Both the position numbers and the translations under genes were made by a program. Shown piece by piece: positions 26,706-36,162 of a stretch of DNA of 64,000 nucleotides; the stretch's first letter is position 1; each line of letters opens with the position of its first letter. Under the pieces are notes generated by a model. The model saw only the letters and a list, made by a program, of their open reading frames with translations, searched no databases and had not been told where the DNA came from. Source of the stretch: Massilia endophytica (GTDB lineage: Bacteria; Pseudomonadota; Gammaproteobacteria; Burkholderiales; Burkholderiaceae_D). Where the stretch lies: assembly GCF_021165955.1 (NCBI RefSeq), contig NZ_CP088952.1:372001-436000 (forward strand), in the 5' to 3' direction.

Positions 26706-28028
26706 ATGTACCTGCCACAAGAAATCATCCGCAAGAAACGCGATGGCGGCGCGCTGAGCGCCGACGAGATCCAGTTCTTCGTGCGCGGCATCACGGACAA
26801 CAGCGTCAGCGAAGGCCAGATCGCCGCGCTGGCGATGGCCGTCTACTTCCAGGGCATGAGCATGGACGAGCGCGTGGCCTTCACGCTCGCCATGCGCGAC
26901 TCCGGCGATGTGCTGGACTGGAAATCGCTCAACCTGCCCGGCCCCGTGATGGACAAGCACTCCACCGGCGGCGTCGGCGACGTGGTCTCGCTCATGCTGG
27001 GCCCCATGATCGCCGCCTGCGGCGGCTTCGTGCCCATGATTTCCGGCCGTGGCCTGGGCCACACCGGCGGCACGCTGGACAAGTTCGACTCCATTCCCGG
27101 CTACTCCACCGTGCCCACCAACGAAAAATTCCGCGAAGTCGTGCGCGACGTTGGCGTGGCCATCATCGGCCAGACCTCCTCGCTGGCGCCGTCGGACAAG
27201 CGCTTCTACGGCATCCGCGACGTGACGGCGACCGTGGAATCGGTGGCCATGATCACCGGCTCCATCCTCTCCAAGAAGCTGGCGGCGGGCCTGGACGTGC
27301 TGGCGATGGACGTGAAAGTGGGCAGCGGCGCCTTCATGCCGACCTTCGAGAAATCGGTGGAACTGGCCGAGAGCATCGTCGCTGTCGGCAATGGCGCGGG
27401 CACCCTGACCTCGGCCCTGCTGACGGACATGAACGAGTCCCTGTCGCCGTGGGCGGGCAACGCGCTGGAAGTGCGCGGCGCCATCGACTACCTGACGGGC
27501 AAGCACCGTCCCGCGCGCCTGCATGAAGTGACGATGTCCCTGTGCGCAGAGATGCTCGTGCTGGGCAAGCTGGCCGCGACAGAGACCGAAGCGCGCGCCA
27601 AGCTGCAGGCCGCGCTCGACAGCGGCGAAGCGGCCGAGCGTTTCGCGCGCATGGTAACGGCCCTTGGCGGCCCGGCAGACCTCATCGACAACATGGAAAA
27701 GCACCTGGAGAAGGCGCCTATCGTCGTTCCCGTTCCGGCGCTGGAAGGCGGCTTCGCGGCGGCGGTTGACTGCCGCGCCCTGGGCCTGGCCGTAGTGAGC
27801 CTGGGCGGCGGCCGCCGCCGTCCATCGGACGCCATCGACTTCGCCGTCGGCCTGACGGACCTGGCCGAGCTGGGCCAGAAGATCGAAGCGGGCCAGCCGC
27901 TGGCGATGGTCCACGCCCGCACGGAAGCCGCGGCGCAGCAGGCAGTAGCCGACATCCAGTCCGCCTACCGCATCGCCGCCACGGCGCCCGCCGCCAACCC
28001 CATCGTCTACCGCACCATCCGCCCGTAG
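26706..28028 (+). CDS. deoA: Thymidine phosphorylase
   Basis: A 440-aa phosphorylase releasing thymine (or uracil) and deoxyribose 1-phosphate from pyrimidine deoxynucleosides. Motifs: [20 protein letters not shown], the phosphate site [51 protein letters not shown] and [12 protein letters not shown]. Start at 26706 (MYLPQEI) is chosen by family N-terminus over 26655, which lies in the hairpin region. It shares deoB and deoC downstream steps; the base enters the reductive pathway at 36-48 kb. Confidence 0.96.
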   Translation: MYLPQEIIRKKRDGGALSADEIQFFVRGITDNSVSEGQIAALAMAVYFQGMSMDERVAFTLAMRDSGDVLDWKSLNLPGPVMDKHSTGGVGDVVSLMLGPMIAACGGFVPMISGRGLGHTGGTLDKFDSIPGYSTVPTNEKFREVVRDVGVAIIGQTSSLAPSDKRFYGIRDVTATVESVAMITGSILSKKLAAGLDVLAMDVKVGSGAFMPTFEKSVELAESIVAVGNGAGTLTSALLTDMNESLSPWAGNALEVRGAIDYLTGKHRPARLHEVTMSLCAEMLVLGKLAATETEARAKLQAALDSGEAAERFARMVTALGGPADLIDNMEKHLEKAPIVVPVPALEGGFAAAVDCRALGLAVVSLGGGRRRPSDAIDFAVGLTDLAELGQKIEAGQPLAMVHARTEAAAQQAVADIQSAYRIAATAPAANPIVYRTIRP

Positions 28029-28030
28029 TA

Positions 28031-28093
28031 TTTCTTAAAGGGGACAGACCCCTTTAAGAAATTGATTAAAGGGGTCTGTCCCCATTTAAGAAA
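28031..28093. repeat. REP-like inverted repeat with GGGGACAGACCCC arms
   Basis: A 25-bp inverted repeat: left arm 28031-28055, right arm 28068-28093 (one inserted A), around a 12-base loop. The core GGGGACAGACCCC/GGGGTCTGTCCCC is the same family as the hairpin split by the IS110 element at 8168-9324. It lies 2 bases after the deoA stop and before the cdd ribosome site, so it may stabilise or punctuate the transcript. GGTCTGTCCC at 28073-28082 matches the IS110 target guides. Confidence 0.85.
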
Positions 28094-28110
28094 GAATTCC
28101 GAGAGGAAAG

Positions 28111-30142
<2,032 letters not shown>

Positions 30143-30162
30143 TGCTCTTCTCCCTGAACTGG

Positions 30163-30219
30163 TTGGTGGTATCGGGAACGGCGAACCACCAATATAGACC
30201 AGCCCCGGAGGAGGAGCAA
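30163..30219 (-). promoter_or_regulatory. Promoter and inverted repeat upstream of VOC gene
   Basis: On the minus strand TTGCTC (complement of 30214-30219), 17-base spacer, TATATT (complement of 30191-30196). An 8-bp inverted repeat TTGGTGGT/ACCACCAA (30163-30170, 30185-30192) begins in the -10 and spans the expected start site, so it could be an operator or leader hairpin. Confidence 0.5.
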
Positions 30220-30256
30220 GCGGCGTCAGGTATTCGTACGCAACAGTGAAAGGGCC

Positions 30257-31021
30257 TTACATTTGCTGGAATAAATGGGTGTTGCCCCGGCTGACTTCCA
30301 GCTCTTCCTTCGAATTCCGCACCCGCACCATCTGCCGCCCGCGCAGGTCGCGCGTCACCTCGGCAATGGCGTCCACCCGCACCAGCGTGGAACGGTGGAT
30401 GCGCCAGAACTCGTTGGGATTGAGTTCGTCTTCCAGTTCCTTGAGCGTTTTGCGGATCAGCACTTCGCCTTCCGCCGTCTGTACGCGCGTGTATTTCTCG
30501 TCCGCGCGGAAGAAGAGGATTTCGCGCGTGCTGATCATGCGCAGGCTGTTGCCCACCTGCGCCTGGATCCAGTGCAGGTAGTCGCGCTGCTTTTCCGGCG
30601 CACGGTGGGAGAGGAGGGCGGAGAGCTGCCGTTCGATATTGTTCGGCTTCTTGCCGACGCGCGCCTGCAGCCGCGCGCAGGTGGCCTTGAGGCGTTCACC
30701 GCCCGCGGGTTTCAGCAGGTAGTCCAGCGCGCCCTGTTCGAAGGCTTCAATGGCATATTGGTCGTAGGCCGTGATGAAGACGATATGGCAGCGGTTGAAC
30801 AGCATGCGCGCCGCCTCGATGCCGCTCATGCCCGGCATGCGGATGTCGAGGAAAACGATGTCCGGCTGGTGCTGCCCCGCCAGCGCAATGGCTTCGATGC
30901 CGTTGCCCGCTTCGGCCACAATCTCCAGCTCCGGCCAGCATTCGGCGAGCCGTGCGCGCAGCATGTCGCGCATGGGTTCTTCATCGTCCGCAATCAGTGC
31001 GGTGGCGCGGGGATGGCTCAT
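30257..31021 (-). CDS. LytTR-family response regulator
   Basis: A 254-aa two-component regulator. Receiver domain: acidic pocket ADDEEP, phospho-acceptor Asp59 in VFLDIRMPG, FITAYDQYAIEAFEQGALDY and LLKPAG. C-terminal LytTR DNA-binding domain from about residue 148 (ISTREILFFRADEKYTRVQT, FWRIHRSTLVRVDAIAEV). The same frame is open further upstream (to 31855) but that part is the shadow of the kinase gene; the ATG at 31021 overlaps the kinase TGA (ATGA) and starts the receiver. Partner of the adjacent LytS-like kinase. Confidence 0.95.
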   Translation of the reverse strand: MSHPRATALIADDEEPMRDMLRARLAECWPELEIVAEAGNGIEAIALAGQHQPDIVFLDIRMPGMSGIEAARMLFNRCHIVFITAYDQYAIEAFEQGALDYLLKPAGGERLKATCARLQARVGKKPNNIERQLSALLSHRAPEKQRDYLHWIQAQVGNSLRMISTREILFFRADEKYTRVQTAEGEVLIRKTLKELEDELNPNEFWRIHRSTLVRVDAIAEVTRDLRGRQMVRVRNSKEELEVSRGNTHLFQQM

Positions 31022-31929
31022 GCTGGCGCTCCTGCAAAAATGTCCGGCGCAAAGGGCACACGGATGGAGGCGCGGCAGCCGCCTTCCGCAGGCTGCTCGA
31101 TCAGCAGCTGGGCGCGCGTTCCGTACACGAGCTTCAGGCGCTCGCGGATATTCGTCAGGCCCACACCGTCGCCCGCATAGAGGCTGAAGCCGACGCCATC
31201 GTCCTGCACGTCCACCTGCATCATGTTGCCGTTCACGCTGGCGCGGATGTCGATGCGGCCGCCCTCGATCTTCGGTTCCAGCCCGTGCTTGATGCAGTTC
31301 TCGATCAGGATCTGCAGCATCATGGGCGGGAAGGTCGCGGACTCCAGTTCCGGCGGCACGTCGATGGACACGGAGAGCCGCGACTTCATGCGCGCCTGCA
31401 TGATGGCGAGGTAGGAGCGCGAAAGCGCTATCTGCCTTCCCAGCGTGCCGCTGCCGCGCGCCCGCATCTGGGGCAGGGTGGAGCGCAGATATTCGATCAG
31501 ATGCGTGTGGATCTTCGCCGCCTGCGGCGGATCGGTTTCGATCAGTTGGCCGATCAGGGCCAGGGTATTGAACAGGAAGTGCGGTTCCACCTGCGCCTGC
31601 AGCGCGGCCATCTGGGCCTCCACCAGCTTGCGCTCCAGCGTTTCCGTGCCCGCCTGTTCGGATGCCTTGCGCGCTTCGATTTCGGCCTTGCGCTTGCCGC
31701 CGGCCAGCACCTTCAGGCCCAGCGAAATCAGCACGAAGGCGGCCGCCTGCTCCGGCAGCAGAATGGGCGTGCAGCCCAGGAGCAGTGCCAGCACCCAGGT
31801 CACCACCAGCTGGCGCATTGGCACCTGCGCCAGCCAGTCGAAGAACTGCCACCACAGCGCACTGGCAGTTTCGCCGACTTCGCGCACGAAGCCGATGGCG
31901 TTCCTTTTGGCGACCGGGTTCATGATCAT
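31018..31929 (-). CDS. LytS-type sensor histidine kinase
   Basis: A 303-aa histidine kinase of the His_kinase/YehU class. Two hydrophobic segments near residues 38-75 (QLVVTWVLALLLGCTPILL, AAAFVLISLGLKVLAG), a coiled linker, phospho-acceptor His117 in EPHFLFNTLALIGQL, and an HATPase domain with LQILIENCIKHGLEP and GVGLTNIRERL. It has little or no periplasmic sensor, so the signal may be sensed in the membrane or via the small membrane protein encoded upstream. Start 31929 overlaps the preceding stop codon (ATGA). Co-transcribed with the LytTR regulator. Confidence 0.92.
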   Translation of the reverse strand: MIMNPVAKRNAIGFVREVGETASALWWQFFDWLAQVPMRQLVVTWVLALLLGCTPILLPEQAAAFVLISLGLKVLAGGKRKAEIEARKASEQAGTETLERKLVEAQMAALQAQVEPHFLFNTLALIGQLIETDPPQAAKIHTHLIEYLRSTLPQMRARGSGTLGRQIALSRSYLAIMQARMKSRLSVSIDVPPELESATFPPMMLQILIENCIKHGLEPKIEGGRIDIRASVNGNMMQVDVQDDGVGFSLYAGDGVGLTNIRERLKLVYGTRAQLLIEQPAEGGCRASIRVPFAPDIFAGAPA

Positions 31930-32189
31930 TCGCCCTGTTTTTCCTCGGTTGGACGCGGCAGGTGCTTCACGCCGAAGGCGCCCACCACGACTTTCACCAG
32001 CATGAAACAGACGAAGAGCGTGAAGGCCAGCGGCAGGATCATCACGACCAGCGCGAGCAGGATGCACATCGCCAGCAGCGAGGGCCAGGACATGCGCTCG
32101 ATCTGGCGCAGTGCGTGGCGGAATGAGCGCAGCACGGCATCGCTGGCGTCGTTCAGGCAATCGGAAAAGCTGCGGTTGATGGTTTTCAT
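31926..32189 (-). CDS. Small membrane protein preceding the LytS/LytTR genes
   Basis: An 87-aa protein with a charged N-terminus and a long hydrophobic stretch (about residues 34-70) able to form one hairpin or two membrane segments, ending in a charged tail (PRPTEEKQGE). I recognise no family. A strong AAGGAGGA precedes the start, and the stop overlaps the kinase ATG by 4 bases. Tight coupling suggests it is an accessory subunit, for example a co-sensor, of the kinase; this is inference. Confidence 0.8.
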   Translation of the reverse strand: MKTINRSFSDCLNDASDAVLRSFRHALRQIERMSWPSLLAMCILLALVVMILPLAFTLFVCFMLVKVVVGAFGVKHLPRPTEEKQGE

Positions 32190-32309
32190 ACGTGTTCCTC
32201 CTTGTTCGATGGTTTCACTGTACCCATCAAACTTGCACCAAGGTAGCGCTTTCCGATGGAGCGCAACTTTCGGGGGATGATTTGCGGCAGCGGCTGACGA
32301 ATGGTGTGC

Positions 32310-32861
32310 TCAGCGGGCTGCGCGCCAGTCCGCGCGCAGCAGCCCGAACACATCGCTGTCGCACACCTCCCCATTCACGATCCAGCGTTCCCGCATCAGG
32401 CCTTCCTTGCGGAAATGCATACGTTCGAGCAGGCGTGCCGAGGCCTCGTTGCGGGGATCGACGTCGGCCTCGATGCGGTTCAGGTCCAGCGTGTCGAAGG
32501 CGTAGGAAATCATCGCAGGCAGCGCTTCGTGCATATAGCCCTTGCCCCAGAATTCCCTGCGTAGCAGGTAGCCGATTTCGCAACGCCGGTTCTGCATGTC
32601 GAAGGCCCGCAGCGTCACCGCGCCCGCCAGCACGCCGTCGATATCGATGCCCAGGCGCAGGTAGTTTCCGGCCTCGTAGCCCGCCAGCGTGGTGGCGATG
32701 GACTGCTGCGCCTGCTCAAGCGTGGTCCACGGTGCGCTGCTTCCGTAGCGCATGACTGCAGGATCGGAGAAGACGCGCAGCAACCCTTCCGCGTCGGATT
32801 CAGTGATAAAGCGCAACTTCAGGCGCTCGCATTGCAGGGTGAACGGGGCGAAGGGTGGCAT
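32310..32861 (-). CDS. GNAT-family N-acetyltransferase (RimJ/RimL-like)
   Basis: A 183-aa acetyltransferase resembling RimJ/RimL-type enzymes that acetylate protein N-termini or small amines. Seen: LQCERLKLRFITESDAEGLL, the beta-4/acetyl-CoA region EIGYLLRREFWGKGYMHEAL (Q/RxxGxG/A-like loop) and the RIEADVDPRNEASARLLERM helix, then FRKEGLMRERW. It stands alone between the PEP-CTERM gene and the signalling unit, and the substrate is unknown. Confidence 0.92.
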   Translation of the reverse strand: MPPFAPFTLQCERLKLRFITESDAEGLLRVFSDPAVMRYGSSAPWTTLEQAQQSIATTLAGYEAGNYLRLGIDIDGVLAGAVTLRAFDMQNRRCEIGYLLRREFWGKGYMHEALPAMISYAFDTLDLNRIEADVDPRNEASARLLERMHFRKEGLMRERWIVNGEVCDSDVFGLLRADWRAAR

Positions 32862-32957
32862 TTTGGTTCAGAAGTGAGGTTTTTCTCAGCTTAAAGGTTT
32901 ATAGGTAGAAAAACGATGGTATCGTGTCTGCTGTTTTATTGCAGCGGTTGAAACAAG

Positions 32958-33932
32958 ATGTCGAAATTGATAACGGGCACCATGCTGGCGGGCGCGCTGC
33001 TGGCGGGTGCGGCCAAAGCGGACACCCTGGACCTGGGCTTCATCAAGGGAGCCAATCTTTTCAGCCTCGGCAGTTTCACCGCCATGGGGTCGGACGTGGA
33101 AGGCGCCGTCATCGTGCGCGGCGACGCGAATGTCGCCAACTACTCCATCAACGCGAAGAACGAAGACGCCTACGGCAGCTATTCGCTCGTCGTGGGCGGC
33201 AACCTCAATTACAACTCCGGTTCCATCAGCAACGGCCAGTGGTATGTGGGCGGAACCAGTCTGCTGACTTCCTTCGGCGCGGACAGTGCAAGCTTCGCGG
33301 CGGGCGCTCCCACGGGCTTGAACCTCGGCGCCATGGCTTCCCAGGCGCTTGGCGTTTCGTCAGCGCTGGCGCAGGCGCCCAGCACGGGAAGCGTGAACAC
33401 CCAGTGGGGCGGCCTGTTCGTGAGCGGCACCGGGAAGTCCGTCGAGGTGTTCGACCTCACGGGCGCCATGCTGCAAAGCGTGAACTGGCTGAATGTGAGT
33501 AATCTCGCGGCCAATGCGACGCTGATCTTCAACGTGAGTGGTGCGGATGCATTGGGCTTCAACCAGAACGGCGGCGGCTTCGGCGCCTTCAGCAACTACA
33601 ACGTGCTGTTCAACTTCTACGAATCCACGCACCTGAACTTCGCCAGCATCGGCCTTGAAGCCAGCGTGCTTGCGCCCCTGGCGACAGTAACGGGCGGCGG
33701 CGTCATCACCGGCAACGTCATCGCCGGAAACTGGGCTGCGCAAACCCAGGTCAATGCGGGAAATGCCTTCCAGGCCGCGAATGTGCAGGGCTTCGCGCCC
33801 AGCGTGGCGGAACCCGCGCCCTGGGCCATGGGCCTGATCGGCTTCTGCCTGATCGGCTTTCTCGGCCGCCGCAGCCGCCGCGGCGCGGAAATCAGGGTAG
33901 AGCCACCGCCGCAAGAACCATCCGGACAATAG
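32958..33932 (+). CDS. PEP-CTERM surface protein with choice-of-anchor A domain
   Basis: A 324-aa exported protein. Signal peptide MSKLITGTMLAGALLAGAAKA; then a choice-of-anchor-A type domain (FSLGSFTAMGSDVEGAVIVR, SLVVGGNLNY, GLFVSGTGKSVEVFDLTG, LIFNVSG, ASVLAPLATVTGGGVITGNV). The C-terminus is a variant PEP-CTERM sorting signal: AEPAPWAMGLIGFCLIGFLG followed by RRSRR, with AEP in place of the usual PEP. It has an unusual 17-residue charged tail (AEIRVEPPPQEPSGQ end) after the basic cluster. Such proteins are processed by exosortase, not encoded here, and often belong to exopolysaccharide-producing cells. Its 3' end overlaps the convergent tetR gene by 41 bases. Confidence 0.88.
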   Translation: MSKLITGTMLAGALLAGAAKADTLDLGFIKGANLFSLGSFTAMGSDVEGAVIVRGDANVANYSINAKNEDAYGSYSLVVGGNLNYNSGSISNGQWYVGGTSLLTSFGADSASFAAGAPTGLNLGAMASQALGVSSALAQAPSTGSVNTQWGGLFVSGTGKSVEVFDLTGAMLQSVNWLNVSNLAANATLIFNVSGADALGFNQNGGGFGAFSNYNVLFNFYESTHLNFASIGLEASVLAPLATVTGGGVITGNVIAGNWAAQTQVNAGNAFQAANVQGFAPSVAEPAPWAMGLIGFCLIGFLGRRSRRGAEIRVEPPPQEPSGQ

Positions 33933-34527
33933 TCTCCTCCGCCGCTTCGAAATCGCGGCGCGACAGTTCCTTGCGGTCCAGCACCAGCGACATCTGGGCC
34001 GCAAAGTCGGCGTAGGACTGGGTCATCGCCCAGATCGCAAACAGCAGGTGGGTGGCGTTGACGGGTGCAATGCGGCCCGCCGCGATCCACTGCTCGAATA
34101 CTTCAATGTCCCTCCGCAGCAGCGGCACCACACGCTCGCGGATCTGCGGGCCGTAAAGCTGCGCGCCGCCGATAACCTCCATCGCATAGACGCGGGATGC
34201 CAATGGCTGCTCGCGGGAGAAGCGCAGCTTGGCCTGGATGTACGCGCGCAGCAGGTCCTGCGGCGACTGGGCGGGATCGGCGAGGCTGGCCATGCGTTCC
34301 AGCCATTCGTCCAGCACGTTGTCCAGCACGCGCTGGTAGAGCGCCTGCTTGGTGGGGAAGTAGTACATGAGGTTCTGCTTCGACAGCCCGGCATTCTCCG
34401 CGATCACGGAGATGGACGCGCCCTCGTAGCCGCATTCTGCGAAAGTGCGCACGGCTTCGGCCAGGATGTCCGCTTCCAGCTTGTCGCGCTGGAGCATGCG
34501 GCGCGAGACATTGCTGAACTTAGCCAT
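33892..34527 (-). CDS. RutR-like TetR-family regulator of pyrimidine catabolism
   Basis: A 211-aa TetR-family regulator. The HTH is VIAENAGLSKQNLMYYFPTK. The ligand domain follows E. coli RutR closely: LKVSRD-like LRFSREQPLASRVYAMEVIG, GGAQLYGPQI, RIAPVNATHLLFAIWAMTQS and YADFAAQMSLVLDR. RutR binds uracil or thymine and controls pyrimidine use. Start 34527 gives a normal length; the upstream frame lies in mocR. It follows mocR (8-base overlap), divergent from the reductive pyrimidine operon, so direct control of that operon is likely. Confidence 0.88.
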   Translation of the reverse strand: MAKFSNVSRRMLQRDKLEADILAEAVRTFAECGYEGASISVIAENAGLSKQNLMYYFPTKQALYQRVLDNVLDEWLERMASLADPAQSPQDLLRAYIQAKLRFSREQPLASRVYAMEVIGGAQLYGPQIRERVVPLLRRDIEVFEQWIAAGRIAPVNATHLLFAIWAMTQSYADFAAQMSLVLDRKELSRRDFEAAEETIVRMVLAAVALP

Positions 34528-35986
34528 GGTTTCTCCTCGCCGAAAGCAGGAAGCCGTGGAGCTGTGGCGTGTCCGTGTAGGCCACGTTGAAGCGGAACCA
34601 GATGGTTGGGCTGGGCCGAAGCATGAAGAATTCATTGGGCGAGAGCAGGATGCCAGCCTTCAGCGCCAGGTCGGCCACCACCTTGCCGTTCCATGCCTGG
34701 CTGGGCGCTTCCGGCCAGCCGGCGCTCACGAACATGCCGCCGCGCGGACGGGCAACGGGCGCCATGCCCGCTTCGGCCAGCACTTCGATGCTGCGTTCGC
34801 GTCCCGCGTCCAGCTGCGCCACCAGCTTTTCCACCATGCGCTTGTAGGGCCGCGCCGTAATGGCGTGGTAGACGGCGCGCTCGTTCACTTCGGAGGTTGT
34901 GAGCCCCGCCAGCATCTTCACCCGCACCAGTTCCGGCAGCAGCGAGGCGGAGGCGCAGATGGAGCCCACGCGCAGCACGGGCGAAAGCGTCTTGGAGAAA
35001 CTGCCGACGCGGATCACGCGCCGCAGGCCATCCATCGCCGCCAGCGAGGCCTCACCGCGCGGCGTGAGCTCGCGGTAGATGTCGTCCTCCACCAGCCAGA
35101 AGTCGAATTGCTCGGCCAGCGCGAGCAGGCGGTGGGCCTGCGCCTGGGTGAGCGAGGTGCCAAGGGGATTCTGCAGCACCGTGTTCACGAACATCAGTTT
35201 GGGCTGGGCGGCCTTCGCCTGTTCGGCGAGTTGGTCCAGATCCAGCCCGTTCTCGCCGCGCGGAATGCCCACGATGTGGCAGCCGTGGTGGCGGATCAGC
35301 GAATGCAGGTTGCTGTAGCCGGGGTCTTCGACGAAGACGGTGTCGCCCGGCTTGGTGAGCGTGCGCAGTATGAGGTCGAAGGCGTGGGTGGCGCCGTGCG
35401 TGAGCAGGATCTGTTCGGGTTCCACCGGCAGCAGCTCGTCGCTCAGGGTGGAGGCCACATGCTGGCGCAGGCTGGGGAACCCGAGGGGATGGCCGTAGCC
35501 GCGCAGGCGGTTGGCCGGAATGCGCATGGCCTGGCGCACGGCGTCCAGAATCGTATCCTCGCCATACCATTCCGGCGGCAGCCAGCCCGCGCCCACCGGC
35601 AGGGCGTCCGTAACGCCGGAATAGAGCTCCGGCGTCAGCGCATCCACAGCGGCCGGGCTGGTGGCGAGGGCGGGGCTCAGCAGGGCGGGCAGCTCCTGGC
35701 GCGCCACGTAGTAGCCGGAACCCCTGCGCGAGGAGAGCAGGCCCAGCGTCACGAGCCGGTCGTAGGACTCCACAACTGTAAAGGTGCTGACGCCATTACA
35801 CTTTGCGAATTGCCGTACGGAAGGCATTTTTGTCCCGACGCGCAATTCCTTGCTGGCGACCATCTCCGTGATGGCGGCAACGATCTTGTCCACCAGGCTG
35901 CCTTTGCTCGCGCGCTCCAGGGCGATCACGGGCCATCCGGCCGTGCCGGGCGTGCCTTGATCGGGCGCAAAGCCATGTCTATCCAT
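34520..35986 (-). CDS. MocR-type regulator (GntR HTH fused to aminotransferase domain)
   Basis: A 488-aa PLP-dependent transcription factor. N-terminal GntR winged helix: LRVGTKMPSVRQFAKCNGVS and TVVESYDRLVTLGLL. From about residue 115 a class I aminotransferase fold: LLTHGATHAFDLILRTL, VFVEDPGYSNLH, VNTVLQNPLGTSLT, WLVEDDIYREL and the PLP-binding VGSFSKTLSPVLRVG. MocR proteins sense amino compounds such as GABA or beta-alanine, or PLP. Divergent from a beta-alanine aminotransferase operon, it is a good candidate activator of that operon with beta-alanine as effector. Co-transcribed with the RutR-like gene. Confidence 0.93.
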   Translation of the reverse strand: MDRHGFAPDQGTPGTAGWPVIALERASKGSLVDKIVAAITEMVASKELRVGTKMPSVRQFAKCNGVSTFTVVESYDRLVTLGLLSSRRGSGYYVARQELPALLSPALATSPAAVDALTPELYSGVTDALPVGAGWLPPEWYGEDTILDAVRQAMRIPANRLRGYGHPLGFPSLRQHVASTLSDELLPVEPEQILLTHGATHAFDLILRTLTKPGDTVFVEDPGYSNLHSLIRHHGCHIVGIPRGENGLDLDQLAEQAKAAQPKLMFVNTVLQNPLGTSLTQAQAHRLLALAEQFDFWLVEDDIYRELTPRGEASLAAMDGLRRVIRVGSFSKTLSPVLRVGSICASASLLPELVRVKMLAGLTTSEVNERAVYHAITARPYKRMVEKLVAQLDAGRERSIEVLAEAGMAPVARPRGGMFVSAGWPEAPSQAWNGKVVADLALKAGILLSPNEFFMLRPSPTIWFRFNVAYTDTPQLHGFLLSARRNHG

Positions 35987-36016
35987 CGTTGACTCCGTTA
36001 GCCTGCGGACAGGAAA

Positions 36017-36039
36017 CTGTAGTGTTTTTGAGACCTGTA
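36017..36039. promoter_or_regulatory. Direct CTGTA repeats in the mocR-aminotransferase gap
   Basis: Two direct CTGTA copies (36017-36021, 36035-36039) lie 18 bases apart in the 176-base divergent gap. MocR proteins usually bind direct repeats, so these are candidate half-sites. Short and only a pattern match. Confidence 0.3.
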
Positions 36040-36162
36040 CGGTTGGAATGTTTTTCTAATTGTGTATATGTGCCATAGTTAAAGCGCTGACTATTATTGC
36101 ATCATCATTTTGCCAACTGGTAAAGAATTTTACGAGCCGTCAAAGACGCACAGGAGAAATGT

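Noticed and set aside
22986..27914. Open frame of over 1600 codons on the minus strand across deoC, the aldehyde dehydrogenase gene and deoA
   Set aside because: Composition is that of a codon-position shadow of the deo genes; no recognisable domains.
28031..28093. Intrinsic terminator ending the operon after deoA
   Set aside because: No T run follows the hairpin, and cdd with a good ribosome site starts 18 bases later; it fits a dispersed repeat better.
31022..31855. Apparent N-terminal extension of the LytTR regulator to 532 residues
   Set aside because: The extension is the out-of-frame shadow of the LytS kinase; the receiver begins at 31021 with an ATGA overlap.
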